Source of the DNA: Prochlorococcus marinus str. MIT 9313
GTDB taxonomy: Bacteria > Cyanobacteriota > Cyanobacteriia > PCC-6307 > Cyanobiaceae
NCBI RefSeq assembly: GCF_000011485.1
Contig: NC_005071.1
Span: forward strand, 1,801,347-1,865,346
Reading direction: 5' to 3'
Length of the DNA: 64,000 bases
The position numbers and the translations under genes were made by a program. Positions within the stretch are counted from its first letter, which is position 1. Each line of letters opens with the position of its first letter. A model generated the notes under the pieces. The model did not search any database. It was not told the origin of the DNA and saw only the letters and a program-made list of their open reading frames with translations. Shown here one piece after another: positions 1-9,325 of the stretch.

Positions 1-1
1 C

Positions 2-877
2 GGCACACCGAAAAGTGATTACACCTGGAGAAGTGGACCAGGCCGGGCCTTGAGCGACCACTACCACCGCCTCAAAGGCAGTGAATGGGATCCCTGGGAA
101 TGGGCCCTAATGCGATCTTCGCGATGCCGAGTGGTTGCCGTTCGTGATCATCTCACCGCCAGAGGACTACGACGCCACGGGGTAGCCGCAACGGCGCCTG
201 GGAACCCAATGATGGATGGATTCAAGGTCGAATCAAGTCCTGCCGCTCTAAACCGATGCCGGCGACTGTTATTGCTCTGTGGCAGTCGAATGCCCGAAGC
301 AGGCACGAATTTCAAGCGACTCCTTGAAGGCCTAGGCCAGCTCGATAGCGATTTACCTCTAGCAGTACTTGTAGCCTTTGGCTCCCAACCCAGCCTCAAC
401 CAGCTCGAAGCGATTCTCAGAACCGATGGATACCTACCATCCACCCCCCCCATCGACACCCTGGGAGCCAAGGCCTGCTGGGTCAAAGGTACACAGCTCT
501 TGCTACTCGGGCCTGGTCAATTCAACCGCTGGGCGGCCTGGACCGAAGTGGGCCTTGTCACCGCTGGAACCGCCACAGAACAACTTGTAGGTCTAGGCAT
601 TCCGGCCTTATCGATGCCTGGACCAGGACCACAATTCAAACGACAATTCGCCATACGGCAAAGTCGCCTCTTAGGAGGAGCCGTACTGCCCTGTCAAAGC
701 AAAGAAGAACTGGCAGACAGGCTTCAGAGACTGTTAAAAGACGACTCCCTTCGACAACGATTAGGAAGGATTGGCAACAGACGAATGGGAACAGCTGGCG
801 GCAGTGCTGCACTCGCAGCACTGATCTCACAGCTTTTATTAGGGGATAGGAGAGCACCTAGACAACGCTCTGTTTGA
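2..877 (+). CDS. Lipid-A-disaccharide synthase-related glycosyltransferase (5' truncated)
   Basis: The reading frame is open from the left edge, so the N-terminal part lies outside the window; about 291 C-terminal residues are visible. The visible start reads GTPKSDYTWRSGPGRALSDH, followed by a WDPWEW segment. A GT-B style C-terminal half contains AGTATEQLVGLGIPALSMPG, which resembles the nucleotide-sugar binding region of LpxB-like and UDP-GlcNAc-dependent enzymes. Cyanobacteria carry a family of LpxB-related proteins of unknown substrate, and I place this protein there rather than calling it true LpxB. The following gene starts 40 bp downstream on the same strand. Confidence 0.72.
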   Translation, partial: GTPKSDYTWRSGPGRALSDHYHRLKGSEWDPWEWALMRSSRCRVVAVRDHLTARGLRRHGVAATAPGNPMMDGFKVESSPAALNRCRRLLLLCGSRMPEAGTNFKRLLEGLGQLDSDLPLAVLVAFGSQPSLNQLEAILRTDGYLPSTPPIDTLGAKACWVKGTQLLLLGPGQFNRWAAWTEVGLVTAGTATEQLVGLGIPALSMPGPGPQFKRQFAIRQSRLLGGAVLPCQSKEELADRLQRLLKDDSLRQRLGRIGNRRMGTAGGSAALAALISQLLLGDRRAPRQRSV

Positions 878-917
878 CACGCCATAGCGGATACTGAACG
901 CTTGCAGCACCACTGCC

Positions 918-1187
918 ATGGCGGCCATGCAGGACCATGCCTTAGTGAAAATCTACGCCGAACTGGCCAGCTGCCTCAGCATTAGCCTTGCCTCGGCCCG
1001 AAGAAAGGTTGAACTGACAGCAAGTCGAGAGGAGGTTAGGGATCTTGAAGGCCGCAAGGCCATTGCCGAACGTCTACTTGAGGCGGCTCGCTCACGCCCA
1101 ACAGAAGGAGAAAACACCTCAGGTTCCCAACTCGACCGCCTTCTGGAAGCTGTGGCCAGTGAAGAGAACTTCATGGTTGAGGACTAA
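918..1187 (+). CDS. Small conserved cyanobacterial hypothetical protein (89 aa)
   Basis: This 89-residue frame starts at an ATG 40 bp after the glycosyltransferase stop. The protein is charged and mostly helical, with a run of alternating Arg/Glu (REEVRDLEGRKAIAERLLEA) and no membrane segment. I do not recognise a domain. Same-strand spacing suggests it is cotranscribed with the upstream gene. It ends 16 bp before the convergent RNase D gene. I call it real because of its position and its coding-like residue composition; the function is unknown. Confidence 0.6.
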   Translation: MAAMQDHALVKIYAELASCLSISLASARRKVELTASREEVRDLEGRKAIAERLLEAARSRPTEGENTSGSQLDRLLEAVASEENFMVED

Positions 1188-1202
1188 AGCCCACGACACT
1201 CG

Positions 1203-1847
1203 TCAATGTTCAAAGATCTGGGTAAATCGCAAACGATCCAGTTCCGCGATCACAGGAATACAACTGAAACAACGCTGCGCAATCTCCCAGCGCCCCTCAC
1301 GTCGCAACATCATTTCTAGACGTTGCCTAGCCGGAAGCAGATATCGAGCATCGTTTGCTGCATAGGCCAACTGAACATCGCTGAGTTCCTCAACCCGTCC
1401 CCAATCACTGCTCTGGGCCTGCTTATCCAGTTCAACTCCAACCAACTCCATCACCACCTCCTTCAACCCATGGCGAGGGCTATAGGTTCGTGCAAGGCGA
1501 CTGGCCACCTTCGTACAGAAAATGGGCAAAACGTAGATGCCCAATCCGCTAGCAAGTGCGGCCACATCAAAGCGAGCAAAGTGGAACACCTTTTCAACAG
1601 AAGGGGCCTCCATGAGCTTCTGCAAGCGAGGGGCAGACGTCTGACCCAAACCAATCCGCACGCATGCCACATTGTCGGCAGGGTCACAAATCTGCACGAG
1701 ACAGAGGCGGTCACGGCCATGAATCAGTCCCATGGCCTCAGTGTCTACCGCAATCGCAGATGCTCTGAGATATCGATTCGCCCAGTCTGAGTCGAGATCC
1801 CCATCGAAAACGACAAAACTTGCAGGAGCTTGAGAAAAGTCGGCCAT
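1203..1847 (-). CDS. rnd: Ribonuclease D family 3'-5' exonuclease
   Basis: The 214-aa protein carries the DEDDy exonuclease motifs: AVDTEAMGL near residues 33-41 (Asp35 and Glu37 as metal ligands), the FHFARFD segment in the middle and YAANDARYLLPARQRL near the C terminus (Tyr and Asp of motif III). It is much shorter than E. coli RNase D and lacks HRDC domains, as is usual for cyanobacterial versions. The substrate is expected to be structured RNA 3' ends such as tRNA precursors. I chose the ATG giving MADFSQAP; an upstream in-frame start would add 17 residues of low quality. It converges on the 918-1187 gene. Confidence 0.9.
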   Translation of the reverse strand: MADFSQAPASFVVFDGDLDSDWANRYLRASAIAVDTEAMGLIHGRDRLCLVQICDPADNVACVRIGLGQTSAPRLQKLMEAPSVEKVFHFARFDVAALASGLGIYVLPIFCTKVASRLARTYSPRHGLKEVVMELVGVELDKQAQSSDWGRVEELSDVQLAYAANDARYLLPARQRLEMMLRREGRWEIAQRCFSCIPVIAELDRLRFTQIFEH

Positions 1848-2381
1848 TAAGCAAATGGCGCAGGGCCAGGACAGATCCTCACCACTCTGAAGGGCCACAG
1901 CGCCGGCTTGCTCATTTTGCTGATTTGAAAACGGTGGCGAGACTGGGTTGAATCAGGCATGGTCACTCGCTCGCCTTGAGCATCCGACGCATGCCCTCGC
2001 TGAACTGCCTGGCCGATATCAAGCAAGATTTTTTCAACCACCGCAACAGTTTCTCGATCTGGGAACAACCGCCTACAGGTTGCTGATCTCCTTGCTCAAA
2101 ACAGTCAACTATCAAGCAAGAATCTTGCATCAACTAGCCCTGAGGCTGCCACGTCATCGGCTTTCGAAAGGCATGCTGCAAAAAGCCCTGAATTTTCTAA
2201 AGAGCTAAGCAAGGCTCATACAGCAACACCAAGCAACGCTGCCCAAAACCTGATCCGACCGAATCGCATGCTTCAGCTCCTCGCTACAGCAAAGGCTGAT
2301 GCAAAGCGACTGATAGAGCCCTGCCATGGCATCGTAAAGACCTAGAACAGATGGGTACATCAGCACCCATGCACGAACGCG
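1848..2381. other. 534-bp interval without a confident gene
   Basis: Between RNase D (minus) and the CCB-type gene (plus) there is no well-supported gene. A plus-strand frame at 1948-2208, starting with TTG and encoding 86 residues (ARLEHPTHALAELPGRYQAR and onward), has plausible residue composition but no family I know and no ribosome site. An overlapping minus-strand frame (1847-2068) looks equally plausible in part, so strand bias does not decide. The promoter of rnd should lie at its left end. Confidence 0.4.
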
Positions 2382-2936
2382 ATGCCGGCGGTCTTCTCCT
2401 CGACCCTGCTACTCACAGTGCTACTGGCCATCGGCCTGGTGTTCTTTCTGCGGGCAGCAAGTAAAGACCGAACCACGGTTGTAGATGTTCACTCACCGCG
2501 TCCCCCACTAGAGGTCCTCAATGGAATGATCCACTGGCTGGAGGAACGAGGCTGGAAGCAAGATAGTGGCGATGCTGATAGACAAGTCCTTCGCTTCAGT
2601 GGAAGCGTTGCCTCCAGCCAATCGCTGGCAATCCTGTTATCCCTATACGCTGCCGTTGGTTCAGGCTGCCTTGGACTGGTTGTCCGCCAGCTTTATCCCC
2701 TCCTGGACTGGTGGCCAATTCTGCTTATTGGTCTGGGCCCACTCGCAGGATTGGTCTACAGCAATCGCGCCAACCGCATTGAAGCCGTTGAACTTCGCTT
2801 GATCAGCGCCAGCGACGACGAAGGCAGCACCCTGCGGCTGAGGGCCCATCGCGACGAACTGATTGCCATGGAATTGGAACTCTCCCAGCCCCTTGAGCTG
2901 GCTAGCGATGGCTCTCTTCTATCCTCTCCAATCTGA
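2382..2936 (+). CDS. Cofactor assembly of complex C subunit B (CCB2/CCB4-like, DUF2930)
   Basis: The 184-aa protein has an N-terminal membrane helix (residues about 7-24), a FLRAASKDRTTVVDVHSP segment, and a second pair of hydrophobic helices near residues 80-125 (LAILLSLYAAVGSG and WWPILLIGLGPLAGLVY). This layout and the KDRTT segment match the cyanobacterial/plastid CCB2/CCB4 family, which helps attach the covalent heme ci to cytochrome b6. The assignment rests on recognition of the family pattern. The stop codon (2934-2936) directly abuts the GTG start of the next gene, so the two are translationally coupled. Confidence 0.7.
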   Translation: MPAVFSSTLLLTVLLAIGLVFFLRAASKDRTTVVDVHSPRPPLEVLNGMIHWLEERGWKQDSGDADRQVLRFSGSVASSQSLAILLSLYAAVGSGCLGLVVRQLYPLLDWWPILLIGLGPLAGLVYSNRANRIEAVELRLISASDDEGSTLRLRAHRDELIAMELELSQPLELASDGSLLSSPI

Positions 2937-3827
2937 GTGATTTCAAATCTCAGCGGGAAAGGCAGGAGCCTATTGGTTCTGAGCAAAGCTTTCAGCTTGG
3001 GGATCAGCTTGCTTTGCCCGGCCACTTCCGCAGAAGCACCATCTCCGCCACCTATTGAATCTCCTTCAAGAACAGCACCGTCTCAATCACCGATTGCAGA
3101 ACTAAACACCGGTCCCCGCACGCGCTTAAGGGGCAATTGGGTAGGTCGCCAACCTGTGTCTCCCTCTTTAAAGATTGTTGTCATGGCAGGACATGCAGAC
3201 TCACAGGGGATGCATGGCTCAGGAACCCCAGGTGCTGCAGTTGATCAAAGGGGAGAAGCACCGATGGATCCCCGCATGCGGGATGAACTCTTTTGGAACC
3301 GGAAAGTACGCGATGCAGTCGTTGCCCTCAGTAAGCAAAAAGGGCTCAATATCATCGGCTACGACCCAGGAGCACTCTCAATTGCTAAAGCGAGCGATCC
3401 ACGTACCAACTGGTCAGTAGCCCGCCGCCTTTCCAAGCAAGGCGACTACATCCTAGAGATTCACTTCGATGCATACAGCCCGCATGGATATGGATCTGGA
3501 CTGATCCCAGCCCTCAATCGCAACCTCAACCGAGTGGATGAAAGTCTTGCTCAGAGCTTCGGTCGATTTCCCAGATTCTTTCGGGGAGGCCTTGGTGGAC
3601 CAAGACGAGGGATCAGCATCCTTGAGATCGGAATGCTGGAAGGGAGTCTGGAGGCAAATCTCCGCAACCCCAAAACCAGAGAAGCAACCATTCAAGCCAT
3701 CGCCCTAAAAGTCACCGATGCTTTGATGCTGGGAGTACGTGGGAAGACGTCTTCTAATCCACCGCCTGGTGTGGTCGACAACGCTCCTCCAACGTCGCAT
3801 CCTCAAACCAATTCTGAGGTCGAGTAA
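2937..3827 (+). CDS. N-acetylmuramoyl-L-alanine amidase-like exported protein
   Basis: The 296-aa protein begins with a signal-like region (about residues 10-35, ending near SAEA), followed by a Pro/Ser-rich linker and an Amidase_3-like domain. Apparent zinc ligands are the His in MAGHADSQG, the Glu in RDELFWN and the His in EIHFDAYSP; a catalytic Glu is present in [11 protein letters not shown]. The C-terminal 40 residues are Pro/Ser/Asn rich and of low complexity. Amidases of this family cleave the bond between MurNAc and the stem peptide in the periplasm. The match is divergent, so substrate is inferred. GTG start; the gene overlaps the convergent hemF by 74 bp. Confidence 0.7.
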   Translation: MISNLSGKGRSLLVLSKAFSLGISLLCPATSAEAPSPPPIESPSRTAPSQSPIAELNTGPRTRLRGNWVGRQPVSPSLKIVVMAGHADSQGMHGSGTPGAAVDQRGEAPMDPRMRDELFWNRKVRDAVVALSKQKGLNIIGYDPGALSIAKASDPRTNWSVARRLSKQGDYILEIHFDAYSPHGYGSGLIPALNRNLNRVDESLAQSFGRFPRFFRGGLGGPRRGISILEIGMLEGSLEANLRNPKTREATIQAIALKVTDALMLGVRGKTSSNPPPGVVDNAPPTSHPQTNSEVE

Positions 3828-4803
3828 ACAAATCAGTGAGCAAAGCCTCCCTTGAATCAGCTGGTGCGACATATCCATACTCCCAACGAGCCAGTGGTGG
3901 CAAAGACATCAAGATCGACTCAGTTCGACCATTGGTTTGCAATCCGAAAATCGTGCCCCGATCCCAGACCAGATTGAACTCCGCATATCGCCCACGGCGA
4001 TACAACTGGAATTGACGTTCTCGATCGCCATAGGCCTGCTCCTGACGTTTCTCCACAATCGGCACATAAGCCGGCAAGAAAGCCTTCCCACAAGCCTTGG
4101 CCAGCTCAAACAACTGTTCCCAGCTCTTCGGATGAGGCCCTAACTCCCGTGAGACCTGTGCAGCGGGCCCCTCAGAGTTTTGACCTTTGTAAAGCACTCC
4201 AGATCCATCCTGATAGTCGTAAAAAATTCCACCCACTCCACGTGTCTCACCACGGTGCTTCAGATAGAAATATTCGTCACACCAAGGTTTAAAGACCTTA
4301 TGGAGCTCAGGTCCAACCGTGTCACAAGCCTGCTTGTGAACGCGATGGAAATGGCGGGCATCTTCCAGGTAGGGATAAAACGGCGTGAGGTCAGCGCCAC
4401 CACCAAACCACCAAACCGGCCCCGCCTCGAAATAGCGGTAATTCAGGTGGATCGTAGGTACATAGGGATTGCGCGGGTGTAGCACCATCGAAGTGCCGGT
4501 AGCAAACCAGGGATGCCCCTTTGCCTCAGGCCGCTGATTCAAAATCGACGGAGGCAACTCCTCGCCGTGCACCTCAGAGAAATTAACGCCGCCCTGCTCG
4601 AAAACTCGGCCCTCACGCATCACCTTGGATCGCCCACCACCCCCTTCAGGCCGCTCCCAACTGTCAGTTCTAAAAGATTGGCCACCATCCAGACTCTCCA
4701 GTTCATTACAGATCTCATCTTGCAAGCCGAGTACCAATTCACGTGCACGTTTGCGCGAGTGAGGAGGAGGAGGACCTTGGCCAAGATTCTCAGAAGCGCC
4801 CAT
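3754..4803 (-). CDS. hemF: Coproporphyrinogen III oxidase, oxygen-dependent
   Basis: This 349-aa protein is a full-length HemF. Conserved blocks visible are [18 protein letters not shown] (about 109-126), [15 protein letters not shown] (131-145), [17 protein letters not shown] (182-198) and [20 protein letters not shown] (272-291). The enzyme uses O2 to decarboxylate two propionates of coproporphyrinogen III, feeding heme and chlorophyll synthesis. It is transcribed divergently from mrp with a 157-bp gap that should hold both promoters. Its 3' end overlaps the convergent amidase gene. Confidence 0.98.
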   Translation of the reverse strand: MGASENLGQGPPPPHSRKRARELVLGLQDEICNELESLDGGQSFRTDSWERPEGGGGRSKVMREGRVFEQGGVNFSEVHGEELPPSILNQRPEAKGHPWFATGTSMVLHPRNPYVPTIHLNYRYFEAGPVWWFGGGADLTPFYPYLEDARHFHRVHKQACDTVGPELHKVFKPWCDEYFYLKHRGETRGVGGIFYDYQDGSGVLYKGQNSEGPAAQVSRELGPHPKSWEQLFELAKACGKAFLPAYVPIVEKRQEQAYGDRERQFQLYRRGRYAEFNLVWDRGTIFGLQTNGRTESILMSLPPLARWEYGYVAPADSREALLTDLFTRPQNWFEDATLEERCRPHQAVD

Positions 4804-4960
4804 AAGCTTGCCAATTAAAGTAGGAACAATGCAGACAACAGTAATAGAATTGCGTTGTATTTTGTGCCAAGACAGCTCTGTTTTTGTGTCTTTTCAGATA
4901 TCGCCCTTGAGAACTGTCACGAGAGTCCACACATAGGATCCTCTCACCTGAAGGAAAGGC

Positions 4961-6037
4961 ATGGCCACGGCCGAGCAGGCACACAATGCGCTTGATCAAG
5001 TCAAGGATTCAGGCAGCGGCCGCTCGGCTCTGGAAATGGGCTGGATTGACCAAGTCCGTGTCATTCCTCCTCGCGCCGTCATCCGCCTCACCTTGCCTGG
5101 ATTTGCCCAAAGCCAAAGGGATCGATTGGCACAAGAAGCTCGACAAGCCTTACTAGAGCTCAACGGCATCAGTGAGGTGCAGATTGAAATTGGGGAGACT
5201 GCCAGCCAGGGGCCTATAGGCCAGGCTGGCCATGGACAATCTGCCGAGCCCCAGGCCATCCAAGGGGTTCAGCAGATTGTCGCCGTAAGCAGTGGTAAAG
5301 GGGGTGTTGGCAAAAGCACCGTGGCCGTCAATCTGGCCTGCGCACTAGCCCAGGAGGGCCTAAGCGTGGGACTGCTCGATGCCGATATCTATGGACCAAA
5401 TACTCCAACCATGCTTGGAGTCGCTGATCGCACGCCTGAGGTGAGCGGCAACGGTGCTGAGCAATGCATCATCCCGATCGAAAGTCATGGGATAGCCATG
5501 GTGTCGATGGGTCTGCTAATCGAGGAGAACCAACCAGTGATCTGGCGCGGCCCGATGCTGAACGGGATTATCCGCCAATTCCTGTATCAGGCCTACTGGG
5601 GGGAGCGAGATGTTTTGGTGGTCGATCTACCTCCAGGCACTGGCGATGCACAGTTGTCACTAGCGCAGGCAGTTCCCATTGCGGGGGTGGTGATTGTCAC
5701 CACCCCCCAGAAAGTTTCACTGCAGGATGCTCGCCGAGGACTGGCAATGTTCAAGCAAATGGGCATCAACGTGCTCGGCGTGGTCGAAAACATGACCGCC
5801 TTCGTACCTCCCGATCAACCAGAGCGTCGTTACGCCCTATTCGGCTCTGGAGGGGGAGAGCAGCTGGCGATGGAAAACAATGTCCCTCTGCTGGCACAAA
5901 TCCCTATGGAAATGCCTGTGCAAGAGGGGGGTAATGAAGGTAGCCCCATCGTTCATAGCCGACCCGAATCAGTGAGTGCCAAAGCCTTCAAGCAATTAGC
6001 CAAACAAGTTCTGGATTGCGCCTCCAAGGCCAGCTGA
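4961..6037 (+). CDS. mrp: Mrp/ApbC-type P-loop ATPase, Fe-S cluster carrier
   Basis: The 358-aa protein has an N-terminal DUF59/MIP18-like domain (about 25-80) and a deviant Walker A motif SGKGGVGKST at 111-120, followed by DADIYGPNTPTMLG and DLPPGTGDAQLSL. These define the Mrp/NBP35 family, which carries and delivers iron-sulfur clusters, here likely to photosystem I and ferredoxin-dependent enzymes. The CxxC pair near the C terminus of many bacterial Mrp proteins is missing; the segment reads ENMTAFVPPDQPERRY. An AAGGAAAGG-type ribosome site precedes the ATG. The downstream rodA starts 2 bp after the stop. Confidence 0.96.
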   Translation: MATAEQAHNALDQVKDSGSGRSALEMGWIDQVRVIPPRAVIRLTLPGFAQSQRDRLAQEARQALLELNGISEVQIEIGETASQGPIGQAGHGQSAEPQAIQGVQQIVAVSSGKGGVGKSTVAVNLACALAQEGLSVGLLDADIYGPNTPTMLGVADRTPEVSGNGAEQCIIPIESHGIAMVSMGLLIEENQPVIWRGPMLNGIIRQFLYQAYWGERDVLVVDLPPGTGDAQLSLAQAVPIAGVVIVTTPQKVSLQDARRGLAMFKQMGINVLGVVENMTAFVPPDQPERRYALFGSGGGEQLAMENNVPLLAQIPMEMPVQEGGNEGSPIVHSRPESVSAKAFKQLAKQVLDCASKAS

Positions 6038-6039
6038 CC

Positions 6040-7323
6040 ATGCTTTCAAGCCAGAGGCGGCGACGCAATGGTGGCAAGTCCTTCCGTTCTAAGGGGCATC
6101 TACGTAGATGGTGGAAAGAACTGGATCTAGTGCTCTGGGGGGTGCCAGTGGCCATGGTGATCCTTGCGGGCGTCCTGATCGCCAGCACTCAAAGACAGGC
6201 TGATTACGCCGACTGGTATCACCACTGGATCACCGCTGGATTGGGATGCTTGGTCGCTCTGTTGCTGGCCCGATTGCCAGTCCAGAGACTGCGGCCGCTA
6301 TTAATTCCCCTCTACGCACTTACAGTTCTGAGCCTGGTAGCCGTTCGCCTAATCGGCACCTCCGCCCTAGGCGCTCAGCGGTGGATCAGCATCGCTGGGG
6401 TGAATGTTCAGCCATCTGAATTCGCCAAACTGGCAGCAATACTCCTTTTGGCAGCAGTACTCGACCGCCACCCGATAGAACGCCCCATCGACCTGATGAG
6501 GCCTTTGGCCGTGATTTCTGTGCCCTGGACACTGGTCTTCCTGCAACCGGATCTCGGCAGTTCACTCGTGTTCGGCGCCCTGCTAGTGACAATGCTCTAT
6601 TGGGCTGACATGCCCTGGGAATGGGTCCTGTTGCTCCTATCACCTCTAGCCACAGCACTCCTTGCGGGGCTATGGCCTTGGACTCTCTGCGCATGGCTCC
6701 CTCTGATGGGTTTGCTGGCCTATCGCTCACTGCCATGGAAACGCCTGGCCGCTTCGCTCACTTTGGCGCTGCAAGGAATCGTGGCTGTTACCACCCCTTG
6801 GCTTTGGTTGCATGGCCTCAAGGACTATCAAAGAGAACGGCTAGTGCTGTTTCTCGATCCCACCAAAGACCCCCTAGGTGGTGGCTATCACCTCCTGCAA
6901 AGCACTGTGGGCATTGGCTCTGGCGGGCTATTTGGCACAGGGCTGCTGCAAGGTCAACTCACCAAGCTCCGTTTCATCCCCGAGCAGCACACCGATTTCA
7001 TCTTCAGTGCCCTAGGGGAAGAAACTGGCTTCATCGGGACCATCCTTGTCGTAACAGGCTTCGCGCTACTCATGGGACGCCTACTACAAGTTGCCAGAGA
7101 AGCCCGCACTGACTTCGAATCACTGGTTGTCATAGGCGTCGCCACGATGGTGATGTTCCAAGTGGTCGTGAACATCTTTATGACCATTGGCCTTGGCCCT
7201 GTCACTGGCATCCCCTTACCATTTATGAGCTATGGCCGCTCAGCAATGGTGGTGAACTTCGTAGCACTTGGACTCTGCCTTTCGGTGGCACGCCGAGGTC
7301 ACACAAGACTCAACAACTGGTGA
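6040..7323 (+). CDS. rodA: RodA/FtsW-type SEDS peptidoglycan glycosyltransferase
   Basis: The 427-aa polytopic protein has about ten membrane helices and the SEDS signatures GAQRWISIAGVNVQPSEFAK (about 114-133), QPDLGSSLVFGALL, and near the end FIPEQHTDFIFSALGEETGF and GLGPVTGIPLPFMSYGRSAM. SEDS proteins polymerise lipid II glycan strands with a partner class B PBP during elongation. RodA rather than FtsW is chosen because of the basic N terminus and gene context, which is not decisive. The ATG at 6040 lies just after the mrp stop; an upstream in-frame start would overlap mrp. The stop overlaps the next GTG start. Confidence 0.92.
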   Translation: MLSSQRRRRNGGKSFRSKGHLRRWWKELDLVLWGVPVAMVILAGVLIASTQRQADYADWYHHWITAGLGCLVALLLARLPVQRLRPLLIPLYALTVLSLVAVRLIGTSALGAQRWISIAGVNVQPSEFAKLAAILLLAAVLDRHPIERPIDLMRPLAVISVPWTLVFLQPDLGSSLVFGALLVTMLYWADMPWEWVLLLLSPLATALLAGLWPWTLCAWLPLMGLLAYRSLPWKRLAASLTLALQGIVAVTTPWLWLHGLKDYQRERLVLFLDPTKDPLGGGYHLLQSTVGIGSGGLFGTGLLQGQLTKLRFIPEQHTDFIFSALGEETGFIGTILVVTGFALLMGRLLQVAREARTDFESLVVIGVATMVMFQVVVNIFMTIGLGPVTGIPLPFMSYGRSAMVVNFVALGLCLSVARRGHTRLNNW

Positions 7324-8714
7324 GCGATTCCATCTCGCTCATCACGATCCAACAACGGCTTGCAGAAGGTGTCACTCCTGGCCGCGTCGATGAAGCCACC
7401 GTTCGACGCCTGTGGTGGGCAGCTCTGGACACCTTGCAAGACGACATCCTGCTGCCCATGGATCCTGAAAAGGGGCTTTGGCTGGCAGCACCCCTACCTG
7501 CGCTCTATGAGCCAAGACTGCTCGAACGCTTAAAAGGATGGGTCTGGGCACCAGACGAGCTCGAAACACTCCATTCTCCTCAAGGCGGCCTCTTGCCTCC
7601 CAGTCGCGTCAGGTCATCAATCAATGAGAGAAGCAATTCAGCTGTCGGGGGCTATCAACGGTTACCACTGCGCCAAAACGATGGTCATGAGCCCCTTCTG
7701 CTGATCATTACCCCGGATGTTCAAATTGCCCTGGCCCTGCATGGCAAACCCGCAGAGCGCCATCTGTTAATGCGCAGTGATCCAGAAACCCTCAGTGATC
7801 TCTTGAAGATGCTGGACCTGAGACTAAACAGCGAAGACCCTGGCCATGCCATTGAGCTTCGTCAGGCTTTGGCAAACCTAGGACCTTTACAAAGTAATCC
7901 TGAACTAGAAAAAATCTTCTGGCCTCGACTTGCGGAACGGTTGGCCGGCATGGCCCCAAGTCTCACAATGCAACCGATTCCTGAAAGATCACACCCGGCC
8001 AAGTCCAGAGGAGAAACCAATCAAGAAACGAGTGCTGAACTCATTCTGCTGGAGGCACTCACTCATGAGGTGCGAACCCCACTAGCGACCATCCGAACCC
8101 TGATCCACTCCCTGCTGCGGCGAAGTGACCTTCCTGGTGTCGTAGTCAACCGTCTCAAACAGATCGATGCTGAGTGCACTGAGCAAATTGATCGATTCGG
8201 CCTCATTTTTCATGCCGCAGAACTTCAGCGGCAGCCGCCAGAAGCGTCCATGCTCGCCCATACCGACCTCGGCGCCATGCTGATAATGCTTCATCCAGCC
8301 TGGCGTCAGCAGCTCGAACGCCGCGGGGTAGGACTCCAGATCGATATCACCCCTGATTTGCCAGAAGTTCTTAGTGATCCAAGACGTCTTGAACCGATGC
8401 TGGGTGGATTAATTGATCGCACGAGCCGCGGCCTGCCAGCAGGTGGCAGCCTATCGCTCACGCTTCGCCCTGCGGGCCCCCGCCTAAAGCTTCAAATCCT
8501 CAGCCAAATACCAAATCATGAAGATCAAGGAGCCAGCAGTAGGGATCAAAAGGCTGCTCTAGGCCCAGTGCTGAGCTGGGACCCCAAAACCGGCAGCCTG
8601 CAACTCAGCCAAGCAGCAACCCAACGAATGCTGGCTAGCTTGGGTGGGTGGCTAACACAGCGTCGGGACAAAGGGCTCACAGTATTTTTTCCCATCGCTG
8701 AGGAAAAACTTTGA
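7320..8714 (+). CDS. Two-component sensor histidine kinase, divergent ATPase domain
   Basis: The 464-aa protein is soluble, with no obvious transmembrane segment. A HisKA dimerisation motif ALTHEVRTPLATIRTLIHSL places the phospho-accepting His near residue 249. The N-terminal 200 residues look like a sensory domain I do not recognise. The ATPase region is degenerate: where an N box should occur the sequence reads MLGGLIDRTSRGLPAGGSLS, and no clear DxGxG G1 box follows. It may bind ATP weakly or act as a pseudo-kinase. The GTG start overlaps the rodA stop (GTGA), so it is coupled to the mrp-rodA unit; psaD follows. Confidence 0.78.
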   Translation: MSDSISLITIQQRLAEGVTPGRVDEATVRRLWWAALDTLQDDILLPMDPEKGLWLAAPLPALYEPRLLERLKGWVWAPDELETLHSPQGGLLPPSRVRSSINERSNSAVGGYQRLPLRQNDGHEPLLLIITPDVQIALALHGKPAERHLLMRSDPETLSDLLKMLDLRLNSEDPGHAIELRQALANLGPLQSNPELEKIFWPRLAERLAGMAPSLTMQPIPERSHPAKSRGETNQETSAELILLEALTHEVRTPLATIRTLIHSLLRRSDLPGVVVNRLKQIDAECTEQIDRFGLIFHAAELQRQPPEASMLAHTDLGAMLIMLHPAWRQQLERRGVGLQIDITPDLPEVLSDPRRLEPMLGGLIDRTSRGLPAGGSLSLTLRPAGPRLKLQILSQIPNHEDQGASSRDQKAALGPVLSWDPKTGSLQLSQAATQRMLASLGGWLTQRRDKGLTVFFPIAEEKL

Positions 8715-8832
8715 ACTCCAAAACAAGCCACAATGTTGACGGGTGTGAAGCTTGCTGCCAAGCAGTGCCATAGGGCACAAAACGCAGTGCTACTTTTCAC
8801 CAGTAACGGTATGCCGATTCTCGAGGTTACTC

Positions 8833-9261
8833 ATGACAGCAACGGCGTTAACAGGTCAGTATCCCAAGTATCTAGGGAGCACCGGGGGCCTTCTAAATTC
8901 CGCTGAAACCGAAGAGAAGTACGCCATCACTTGGAGCAGCTCAACAGCTCAGGTATTCGAACTACCCACTGGCGGCGCAGCTGAAATGAATGAGGGCGAG
9001 AACCTCATGTATTTCGCTCGCAAAGAACAATGCCTCGCGTTAGGCACTCAACTGCGTACCTTCAAACCCAAGATTGAAGACTACAAAATTTATCGCGTCT
9101 TCCCAGGTGGTGACACCGAATTCCTGCATCCAAAAGACGGCGTATTCCCCGAGAAAGTCAATGAAGGGAGAGTCACAGTGAACCTCAACAATCGCCGGAT
9201 CGGAGAAAACGCCAATCCAGCGAAATTAAAATTCAGCGGGCGCAACACCTACGACGCCTGA
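8833..9261 (+). CDS. psaD: Photosystem I reaction centre subunit II
   Basis: The 142-aa PsaD docks ferredoxin on the stromal side of photosystem I. The N terminus ([20 protein letters not shown]), the [11 protein letters not shown] segment and the basic [20 protein letters not shown] region are diagnostic. The ATG at 8833 fits the usual PsaD start; upstream in-frame codons give an unrelated extension. A 118-bp gap after the kinase gene likely holds its own promoter, since PsaD is highly expressed. A weak hairpin (9264-9268 with 9276-9280) lies between psaD and trpE. Confidence 0.98.
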   Translation: MTATALTGQYPKYLGSTGGLLNSAETEEKYAITWSSSTAQVFELPTGGAAEMNEGENLMYFARKEQCLALGTQLRTFKPKIEDYKIYRVFPGGDTEFLHPKDGVFPEKVNEGRVTVNLNNRRIGENANPAKLKFSGRNTYDA

Positions 9262-9325
9262 GTCCCTTTCGCCTGAAGGGTACGGGGATCTTCAACCACT
9301 CGGCACCAGCTGCGAAGATTCCCTC

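Noticed and set aside
5464-5934. 156-codon plus frame inside mrp
   Set aside because: Out-of-frame shadow of the Mrp gene, rich in Arg, Ser, His and Cys.
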